From: JBGLNJ01 sp964353405
GTDB taxonomy: Bacteria; Chloroflexota; Anaerolineae; Fen-1058
Length of the DNA: 11,836 bases
Assembly: GCA_964353405.1 (NCBI GenBank)
Contig: CAYGWJ010000049.1
Span: 1-11,836, forward strand
Direction: 5' to 3'
The notes under the pieces are model-generated. The model had not been told where the DNA came from. It saw only the letters and a list, made by a program, of their open reading frames with translations, and made no database searches. This document shows positions 1 through 5,722 of the stretch, in pieces. Within the stretch, counting starts at the first letter, position 1. Each line of letters opens with the position of its first letter. The translations under genes were made by a program, and so were the position numbers.

Positions 1-1
1 C

Positions 2-895
2 TTTGACATGCCCGAGCCGCCCACCCTGCTCGGCCCGGTCGCGCTGACCCCGGCCAAGCTGGAGCAACAACTGCGCGGGCCGGAGACAGACTATGAGCCC
101 CGGTTCGTGGAAGCGTTCAACCAACTCTCGGCTGGCCGAGATGTGATGGTGTTGGAGGGTGGACGCAGCTGGCGTGAAGGTTATGTGGCTGGACTGTCCA
201 CGAAACGGGTCGTCGAGCTGACGCAGGCGCAGGTGTTGATCGTGCTGAAATACGAAGAGACGCTGCTGGCGGATCGCGCGTTGGCAGCGCAGGACTATTT
301 CGGCCAGGCCCTCATGGGTGTGTTGATCAACGAAACGCCCCAGGCCCACCTCGCCTCGCATCATGTGAACGACACCCTGGTTCCCTACTTGACGCGACAC
401 GGCCTCCCGGTGCTGGGCGTGCTGCCAAAGGACCCCAGGCTCGCAGCGCCGACCGTGGCGGAGCTGGCCGAGGGCCTGCACGCCGAGATCCTTACCGGCG
501 CGGAGAAAACCGGAGAATTGGTGGAACACATGCTCGTGGGCGCCATGAGCGCCGAGTCCGCTCTGGCCTACTTTCGACGCACCCCGAACAAGGCCGTCAT
601 CACCGGCGGCGACCGGGCCGACATTCAGCTCGCAGCGCTGGAAACTTCCACTCGCTGCCTGATCCTGACCGGCAACCTGTATCCAAGTCCCGTCGTCCTG
701 AACCGGGCGGACGAACTGGGTGTGCCGGTGCTCCTGGCCGACACAGACACCCTGAGCGCGATTGACGTGGTGGGAGGCTACCTTGGCCGCAGCCGGGTCC
801 AGCAGCGTGAAAAGGTGGATCGTTTTACAGCGCTGCTCGACGAAAGCCTGGACATGCCGGCGCTGTACGAGAGCCTGGGCATCAGCCCGAGGTGA
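2..895 (+). CDS. BioD-like / DRTGG-domain phosphotransacetylase-family protein, 5' end cut by window
   Basis: The reading frame is open to the left edge, so the gene probably starts upstream; the ATG at 8 is likely internal. Numbered from that ATG, residues 1-160 match the second half of a BioD-like P-loop NTPase domain, with the LEGG motif at 49-52 and GVLINE at 104-109. Residues about 165-255 form a DRTGG-type domain, with ITGGDRADI at 198-206 followed by CLILTGNLYPSP. Full-length relatives (COG0857 type, resembling the N-terminal part of long phosphate acetyltransferases) carry a Walker A P-loop in roughly the first 70 residues, which would lie outside this window. The catalytic phosphotransacetylase domain of Pta is absent, so acetyl-transfer activity should not be assumed; a nucleotide- or ligand-sensing role is plausible. 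The stop lies 9 bases before the pyruvate kinase start, so the two are probably co-transcribed. Family assignment is firm; function is not. Confidence 0.85.
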   Translation, partial: FDMPEPPTLLGPVALTPAKLEQQLRGPETDYEPRFVEAFNQLSAGRDVMVLEGGRSWREGYVAGLSTKRVVELTQAQVLIVLKYEETLLADRALAAQDYFGQALMGVLINETPQAHLASHHVNDTLVPYLTRHGLPVLGVLPKDPRLAAPTVAELAEGLHAEILTGAEKTGELVEHMLVGAMSAESALAYFRRTPNKAVITGGDRADIQLAALETSTRCLILTGNLYPSPVVLNRADELGVPVLLADTDTLSAIDVVGGYLGRSRVQQREKVDRFTALLDESLDMPALYESLGISPR

Positions 896-904
896 AGGTG
901 ACTT

Positions 905-2704
905 ATGCTACGCACCAAAATCGTCTGCACCATCGGACCCGCCAGCCGTGAGCCAGCCACGCTGGAGGCTCTCATCCGCGCCGGGATGGATGTGGCGCGC
1001 CTCAACATGTCGCACGGCGATGCCGATTTCCATCGCGAAAACATCCAGCGCATCCGCGAGCTCTCGGAGAAGCTGGGCAAGCCCGTGGCTATCCTGGCCG
1101 ACCTGCAAGGGCCCAAGCTGCGGGTCGGCGCCATGCCGCCCGCAGAGCGTGGCGTGTCGCTGGTTGCAGGTGAGACGCTGATCCTGACCACGGAGCCTAT
1201 CATAGGAGGATCCGGGCGCGTGCCCGTGCAGTACGAGCACCTGCCGGAAGCCGTCAAGCCGGGCGACCGCATCCTGATTGACGATGGCTTGCTGGAGCTA
1301 AAGGTGATGGGAGTGCAAGGCAGCGAGATTCAGACGCAGATCGTGACGGGCGGCTTGCTGCTGTCCAACAAGGGCCTGAACCTGCCACGCAGTACGGGCG
1401 GGGTCACCCCGCCCCTACGGGCCATCCCGGCTGTCACCGAAAAGGACCGCGAAGATCTAAAGTTTGTGATCGAGGAACAGGTTGACTGGGTAGCACTGTC
1501 TTTCGTGCGCACGGCCGAAGAAGTGCTGGAGCTCAAGAGCCTGATCCGCGAGTTGTCAGCACTGGGCCGGCCCACGCCCGTGATCGCCAAGATCGAAAAG
1601 CCGGAAGCGTTGGACAATATTGACGCCATCATCGCGGCTTCCGATGCCATCATGGTGGCGCGCGGCGACCTGGGCATCGAGATGTCCACTGAGGCCGTGC
1701 CGATGGTGCAAAAGACCATCATCCACAAGTGCAACCAGGCCGGCAAGCCCGTGATCACAGCCACCCAGATGCTGGACTCTATGATCCGCAACCCGCGCCC
1801 GACGCGAGCCGAGGCCAGCGACGTTGCCAACGCCATCCTGGACGGCTCGGACGCCATCATGCTGTCTGGCGAGACGGCCGCCGGCAAATACCCGGTGCTG
1901 GCGGTCGAGACGATGGCGCGCATCGCTTGCGAGGTAGAGACGCAAAATTTTACGTCTCTACGCACACGACAAATCCAGGCGCAGCCCGCTCGCAACTTTG
2001 CCGAAGCGGTGGCTCACGCCACGGTAGAAACCGCGGCCGACCTCAGCGCGGCTGCCATCGTCGCGCCGACCGTTTCAGGCGACACGGCGTGCACCATCGC
2101 CCGCTTTCGCCCGAACTGCTCGATCGTCGCGGTGACGCCCAGCCCCATCACGCAGCGCCGGTTGATGCTGGTGTGGGGCGTCTATCCCATCCTGGCCTCG
2201 CGCTCCGAGACCACCGACCAGGTGATCGGCGATGCCGTCGAGGCGGCGCAGCAGCATGGCTATGTGAACGAGGGAGACATTATCATCATCACCGGTGGTT
2301 CGGTGGGCTATGGCGTGGGCACTACCAACTTGATGAAGGTACACCTGATCGAGCGGGTGCTGGCGCATGGCACCGGGGTGGGCGAGCGCCGGGTGATTGG
2401 GCGGGTGCGCCGCCTGACGCCGCCGTTCGATCCTGCGCTGCGTGTTGACCCGGATGAGATCGTGGTCACTCCCCACACCGACCGCACTTGTGTCGCTATC
2501 CTGCGACGCGCCGCCGGCCTGGTGACGGCTGCGACGGCCCAGGACGCCCACTGCCGGCTGCTGGCGATGGAGATGGGCATCCCGGCGGTGGTCGGCATCC
2601 GCGAGGGCGTCGAAGCGCTGCCCGACGGCATGCAGGTGGTGCTAGATGCCAAGCGCGGCGTGGTGTATGAAAGGCCGCAGGCGTTGGTGCATGTGGAAGA
2701 GTAA
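905..2704 (+). CDS. pyk: Pyruvate kinase with C-terminal PEP-utiliser-type domain
   Basis: Catalyses phosphoenolpyruvate + ADP to pyruvate + ATP, the last step of glycolysis, in the cytoplasm. At 599 residues it is about 120 longer than the core enzyme. Visible core motifs are RLNMSHG (R32, N34, S36), AKIEK with catalytic Lys229 and metal-binding Glu231, ARGDLGIE with Asp255, and TATQMLDSM with Thr287. The B domain spans roughly residues 70-165 and the C domain roughly 365-490. Residues about 510-590 resemble the swivelling phosphohistidine domain of PEP synthase and PPDK, as in Geobacillus-type pyruvate kinases, with ending DAKRGVVYE. Its GGxTSHAA-type loop is degenerate, though His549 remains. 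The segment L67-Q68-G-P-K71-L-R-V74 matches the potassium-independent subgroup. Two palindromic DNA repeats lie in frame in the gene. The start has AAGGTGA just upstream, overlapping the previous stop. Confidence 0.97.
   Translation: MLRTKIVCTIGPASREPATLEALIRAGMDVARLNMSHGDADFHRENIQRIRELSEKLGKPVAILADLQGPKLRVGAMPPAERGVSLVAGETLILTTEPIIGGSGRVPVQYEHLPEAVKPGDRILIDDGLLELKVMGVQGSEIQTQIVTGGLLLSNKGLNLPRSTGGVTPPLRAIPAVTEKDREDLKFVIEEQVDWVALSFVRTAEEVLELKSLIRELSALGRPTPVIAKIEKPEALDNIDAIIAASDAIMVARGDLGIEMSTEAVPMVQKTIIHKCNQAGKPVITATQMLDSMIRNPRPTRAEASDVANAILDGSDAIMLSGETAAGKYPVLAVETMARIACEVETQNFTSLRTRQIQAQPARNFAEAVAHATVETAADLSAAAIVAPTVSGDTACTIARFRPNCSIVAVTPSPITQRRLMLVWGVYPILASRSETTDQVIGDAVEAAQQHGYVNEGDIIIITGGSVGYGVGTTNLMKVHLIERVLAHGTGVGERRVIGRVRRLTPPFDPALRVDPDEIVVTPHTDRTCVAILRRAAGLVTAATAQDAHCRLLAMEMGIPAVVGIREGVEALPDGMQVVLDAKRGVVYERPQALVHVEE
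1392..1418. repeat. In-frame GC-rich palindrome inside pyk
   Basis: Thirteen-base arms (left GTACGGGCGGGGT, right ACCCCGCCCCTAC) flank a single central C; 12 of 13 pairs match, the exception being C1395 against C1415. It encodes roughly S163 to R172 of pyruvate kinase, between the NKGLNLP motif and the PAVTEKD motif, where family members normally have a segment about seven residues shorter. It looks like a mobile palindromic repeat tolerated in a surface loop at the B/A domain junction. Similar GTAGGGGCGGGGT-type palindromes are, from memory, frequent in Chloroflexota genomes; copy number here cannot be tested from one window. Confidence 0.75.
1934..1961. repeat. In-frame GTAGAGACG palindrome inside pyk
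   Basis: Two 14-base arms, GTAGAGACGCAAAA and TTTTACGTCTCTAC, meet with no spacer; 13 of 14 pairs match (C1943 against A1952 is the mismatch). The element starts exactly on a codon and encodes V344 to L352 plus the first base of R353 in the linker between the A and C domains of pyruvate kinase. Palindromes beginning GTAGAGACG and ending CGTCTCTAC are familiar short interspersed repeats of cyanobacteria and Chloroflexota (recalled, not searched). The reading frame stays open through it. Confidence 0.78.
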
Positions 2705-2733
2705 AGCGCGTCTGAAGAGGAGATTACCAAGCT

Positions 2734-4392
2734 ATGAGCGTACATGAATTAGCCGGCAAACCCGCTCCACGTGAGCTTCTCGTCAATGTGCCGAGGCTTG
2801 TCTCCGCCTATTACACGTACAAGCCCGACGTCGCCGCGCTGCGCGCCGAGCAGCGCGTTGCGTTCGGCACCTCGGGGCACCGCGGCTCTTCGCTGACAAG
2901 GTCCTTCAACGAGGATCACGTGTTAGCCATCTGCCAGGCGACTTGCGACCACAGACAATCACAAGGCATCACCGGGCCGTTATACCTGGGGATGGACACT
3001 CACGCGCTCTCTGAAGCCGCGTTCGCCACGGCCGTGGAGGTCTTGGCCGCTAACGGCGTTGACGTCATGATCCAAAAAGGTTTCGGCTACACTCCAACGC
3101 CTGTGATCTCCCATGCGATTCTGACCCATAATCGAGGCAGGACGTCCGGCCTGGCCGATGGCGTGGTCATCACGCCATCTCACAACCCGCCCGACGACGG
3201 CGGCTTTAAATACAACCCACCCGCGGCGGGACCCGCGGACACCAGCACGACCAAGACGATCCAGGATCGCGCCAACGAGATATTGGCGGACGGATTAAAG
3301 GCCGTGCGGCGCCTGCCTTTTGAAAAGGCGCTGAAAGCGGCTACCACGCACGAGGTTGACTATATCACGCCGTACGTAACCGACCTGCGCAACATCATCC
3401 ATATGGAAGCTCTTGCCTCGGCTCACCTCAAGATCGGCGTAGACCCCTTGGGCGGCGCGAGCGTCGCTTTTTGGGAGCCTATCGCCGAGATGTACCGGCT
3501 CGACACGGAGGTGGTGAATCCCTACGTGGACCCGACCTTTTCGTTCATGACCCTGGATCACGACGGCAAGATCCGTATGGATTGCTCCTCGCCCTATGCC
3601 ATGGCGGGCCTGATCAAGCTCAAGGACAAATTCGACATCGCCTTTGGAAACGATCCAGACTCGGACCGTCACGGCATCGTGACCCGCAGCTCCGGACTCT
3701 TGAATCCAAACCACTATCTGACCGTTGCCATCTGGTATCTGTTTCAAAACCGCCCCGGCTGGCGCAAGGAGGCGGCCGTCGGCAAGACGCTTGTTTCAAG
3801 CTCCATGATTGACCGCGTTGCCACGCATCTAGGACGCAAGCTGTGCGAGGTGCCGGTGGGATTCAAGTGGTTCGTAGAGGGGCTGCTCGACGGCTCATTC
3901 GGCTTTGGCGGCGAGGAAAGCGCCGGAGCGTCATTCCTGCGAAAAGATGGCACGGTATGGACGACTGACAAGGACGGCATCATCATGGACCTGCTCGCGG
4001 CCGAAATCACGGCGACCACGGGACGCGATCCGGGGGAGCACTATGCGGCGTTGGAAGAGCAATTCGGCAGCCCGGTGTACGAGCGGATGGACGTGCGCGC
4101 TACTCTGGAGCAAAAGGCGGTGCTGGGCAGCCTCTCGCCCGAGATGGTCGAAGCTCAAGAGATGGCGGGAGAAAGAATCATCGCCAGGCTCACTCGCGCG
4201 CCGAGCAACAATGCCGCCATCGGCGGGCTGAAGGTGGTCGCGGAGAACGGCTGGTTTGCGGCCAGACCATCCGGCACGGAAGACATTTACAAGATCTATG
4301 CGGAGAGCTTTAAAGGTGTGGAACACTTGAGAGCGGTTCAGGCCGAAGCTCAGACAATCGTGAGTGCGGCGTTACAAAAGGCCGGCTTGTAA
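2734..4392 (+). CDS. pgm: Phosphoglucomutase (alpha-D-glucose phosphate-specific)
   Basis: Interconverts glucose-1-phosphate and glucose-6-phosphate, joining glycogen or maltodextrin breakdown and sugar-nucleotide synthesis to glycolysis. The 552-residue length matches the E. coli-type Pgm (about 546). Visible motifs in order are GTSGHRG at 45-51, the phosphoserine loop TPSHNPPDDGG with Ser149, the metal loop GNDPDSDRHG with Asp307, Asp309 and Asp311, the sugar-binding GEESAG at 393-398, and the phosphate-binding RPSGTEDIYK from Arg511. All four active-site loops are intact. The start at 2734 is preceded by GAGGAG at 2717-2722 with an 11-base spacing, and the gene lies 29 bases after pyk, suggesting one operon. 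Phosphomannomutase/phosphoglucosamine mutase is less likely, given the length and the TPSHNPP and GEESAG motif forms. Confidence 0.96.
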   Translation: MSVHELAGKPAPRELLVNVPRLVSAYYTYKPDVAALRAEQRVAFGTSGHRGSSLTRSFNEDHVLAICQATCDHRQSQGITGPLYLGMDTHALSEAAFATAVEVLAANGVDVMIQKGFGYTPTPVISHAILTHNRGRTSGLADGVVITPSHNPPDDGGFKYNPPAAGPADTSTTKTIQDRANEILADGLKAVRRLPFEKALKAATTHEVDYITPYVTDLRNIIHMEALASAHLKIGVDPLGGASVAFWEPIAEMYRLDTEVVNPYVDPTFSFMTLDHDGKIRMDCSSPYAMAGLIKLKDKFDIAFGNDPDSDRHGIVTRSSGLLNPNHYLTVAIWYLFQNRPGWRKEAAVGKTLVSSSMIDRVATHLGRKLCEVPVGFKWFVEGLLDGSFGFGGEESAGASFLRKDGTVWTTDKDGIIMDLLAAEITATTGRDPGEHYAALEEQFGSPVYERMDVRATLEQKAVLGSLSPEMVEAQEMAGERIIARLTRAPSNNAAIGGLKVVAENGWFAARPSGTEDIYKIYAESFKGVEHLRAVQAEAQTIVSAALQKAGL

Positions 4393-4457
4393 ACCAATTC
4401 AAGGATAAGCAAAATGCCGAAACTGGACATGCGCCGAGGGAATTTCACGTTTCGCGT

Positions 4458-4487
4458 CAAGCACCTGACTAGTTCGGTCAGGCCTTG
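4458..4487 (+). terminator. Possible terminator hairpin after pgm
   Basis: CAAG, then CCTGAC, loop TAGTTCG, GTCAGG and CTTG form a roughly 10-bp stem interrupted by a 2-by-1 internal loop, 65 bases after the pgm stop. The bases that follow (TTGGCCCAGGG) are not a U-run, so intrinsic termination would be weak or would rely on Rho. Its position between pgm and a strong promoter supports a transcription-unit boundary. Confidence 0.35.
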
Positions 4488-4507
4488 TTGGCCCAGGGAT
4501 TCCCTAT

Positions 4508-4536
4508 TTGACAACTCGTGCTGCTTGCAGTACAAT
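4508..4536 (+). promoter_or_regulatory. Sigma-70 type promoter for the LacI-family gene
   Basis: A perfect TTGACA -35 box at 4508-4513 is followed by a 17-base spacer and a TACAAT -10 box at 4531-4536 (five of six to TATAAT). The expected start of transcription is around 4542-4544, giving a leader of roughly 78 bases before the ATG at 4621. It lies in the 228-base gap after pgm, the longest intergenic region in the window, and may drive the whole downstream sugar cluster. Confidence 0.75.
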
Positions 4537-4540
4537 AATG

Positions 4541-4554
4541 TAAAAGTGCTTTCA
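4541..4554. promoter_or_regulatory. LacI/cre-like operator overlapping the transcription start
   Basis: TAAAAGTGCTTTCA matches the LacI-family cre-type ideal TGAAAGCGCTTTCA at 12 of 14 positions and is itself an imperfect palindrome (5 of 7 arm positions). It sits directly over the predicted +1 of the promoter at 4508-4536, the classic place for repression. Binding by the adjacent LacI-family protein, giving autoregulation, is the natural inference. A weaker look-alike, GTAAGCTTTTTTAC, follows at 4556-4569. Confidence 0.55.
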
Positions 4555-4620
4555 TGTAAGCTTTTTTACCTTCTCGCGTAAGCCATTTGCGCCGATTGAT
4601 AGCATCAGGGTAAAAGAGGT

Positions 4621-5616
4621 ATGGCCGATATCACCGTCTATGATGTGGCCAAGAAGGCGCAAGTCAGCATCGCCACGGTATCGCGCGTGCTCAACTGGCC
4701 TGACAAGGTCAACGAAGTTACTCGCAAGCGTGTGTTGACCACGATTGATGCTCTCGGATTCGTGCCAAAGGCAGAGGCGGCCGCCCGTGCCCGCAAGGGT
4801 CAGGGACGCGTCGGCGTGCTGGCACCCTTTTTCACTTACCCTTCTTTCGTGCAACGTCTGCGCGGCGTGGCGACTGCGCTGCGTGACTCGTCGTATGATT
4901 TAGCCATCTATACAGTGGATTCTTCCGCCCGCCGTGATGGATACCTGTCCAGCCTTGCGGTAACACGCCGGCTGGATGGCTTGATTGTCATGTCCTTGCC
5001 CTTCGACGATGTGGCCGCCCGCCGTCTGGCGCGTTACGGGTTGGAAACCGTGCTGATCGAAACCAGCCGCGATGCGTTTAGCAGCATCGAGATTGACGAC
5101 GAGGCGGGCGGGCGCATGGCCGCCGAATACCTGATCTCAAAAGGCCACCGCCGTTGCGGCTTTGTGGGTGATACAGACCTGCCCGACTATGCGATCCACA
5201 CCAGCGACATGCGCCAGGCCAGCTTTCGCCAAGCGTTGGAAGGGGCAGGGCTAGCCTTGCCAGACGCGTATGTTGGCCTGGCTCCACATGGCATGGAGCT
5301 GGCCCGCCAGCAGGCCCATCGCCTGCTGGACCTGGCCGAGCCTCCCACCGCTATTTTCGCTCCCAGCGACACCCAGGCGATGGGCGTGCTCAAGGCCGCC
5401 CGCGAGCGAGGCATTTCCGTCCCGCGCGATCTGGCTGTCATCGGCTATGACGATGTGGAGATGGCGGACTATATTGGACTGACGACGATTCGACAGCCGT
5501 TGGAAGAGTCGGGGCGCGTGGCGGTCGAATTACTCCTCGCCCGATTGGCTGACCGCACACGCCCTATCCAGCACGTCAAACTGCCCCTTACCATTGTGCA
5601 GAGAGAAACCGCCTGA
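4621..5616 (+). CDS. LacI-family transcriptional regulator
   Basis: A 331-residue sugar-responsive DNA-binding regulator, the normal length for the family. Residues 6-25 form the N-terminal helix-turn-helix (VYDVAKKAQVS-IATVSRVLN). From about residue 63 (RVGVLAPFF) to the end lies a periplasmic-binding-protein-like effector domain, including GLIVMSLP at 120-127, YLISKGHRRCGFVG at 170-183, TAIFAPSDTQAMGVL at 243-257 and IGYDDVEMADY at 274-284. The hinge region after P49 (KAEAAARARKG) lacks the usual RSL-type leucine. The start is set by the HTH position; the nearest Shine-Dalgarno-like sequence, AGGG at 4607-4610, is weak. It precedes an alpha-glucoside ABC transporter in the same direction, so control of that cluster by an alpha-glucoside or derivative is likely. 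The effector is not readable from the sequence. Confidence 0.95.
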   Translation: MADITVYDVAKKAQVSIATVSRVLNWPDKVNEVTRKRVLTTIDALGFVPKAEAAARARKGQGRVGVLAPFFTYPSFVQRLRGVATALRDSSYDLAIYTVDSSARRDGYLSSLAVTRRLDGLIVMSLPFDDVAARRLARYGLETVLIETSRDAFSSIEIDDEAGGRMAAEYLISKGHRRCGFVGDTDLPDYAIHTSDMRQASFRQALEGAGLALPDAYVGLAPHGMELARQQAHRLLDLAEPPTAIFAPSDTQAMGVLKAARERGISVPRDLAVIGYDDVEMADYIGLTTIRQPLEESGRVAVELLLARLADRTRPIQHVKLPLTIVQRETA

Positions 5617-5630
5617 ATCCGCCAGTTGAA

Positions 5631-5640
5631 AAGGAGGTGA
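5631..5640 (+). promoter_or_regulatory. Orphan full-length Shine-Dalgarno sequence
   Basis: AAGGAGGTGA is complementary over ten bases to the usual 16S rRNA 3' end, yet no ATG, GTG or TTG follows within the normal 4-12 bases. The first candidate start, GTG at 5661, is 20 bases away and opens only a five-codon frame. It lies 14 bases past the LacI-family stop and 82 bases before the binding-protein start. It may be chance, a ribosome standby site, or a remnant of an older start. Confidence 0.4.
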
Positions 5641-5722
5641 CAAATCGAACGATAGAAAGAGTGTACCTACCTGCGTGATTGTCCTGGCCTGTGCAAATTC
5701 CAAATTAAAAGGAGAAGACCCC

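Noticed and set aside
1392..1961. Frameshift or pseudogene in pyk caused by the two palindromes
   Set aside because: The frame is intact from start to stop and all core catalytic residues and the C-terminal domain are present.
2435..2704. C-terminal part of pyk as a separate PEP synthase or PTS enzyme I gene
   Set aside because: It is continuous with pyruvate kinase, and this domain fusion is a known form of the enzyme.
4490..4505. AGGGATTCCCT palindrome as an operator
   Set aside because: It is only an 11-base palindrome lying upstream of the -35 box and without a second copy; chance is a sufficient explanation.
5626..5654. Separate promoter for the binding-protein gene (TTGAAA with ACGATA)
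   Set aside because: The -10 candidate is poor and the -35 overlaps the orphan Shine-Dalgarno; not strong enough to annotate.
5661..5678. Five-codon leader peptide (GTG start) behind the orphan Shine-Dalgarno
   Set aside because: The 20-base spacing is too long for normal initiation and the peptide has no regulatory codon pattern.
5675..5722. GTG start 16 codons upstream of the binding-protein ATG
   Set aside because: It would put extra residues before the signal sequence and place the AAAAGGAGA ribosome site inside the gene.
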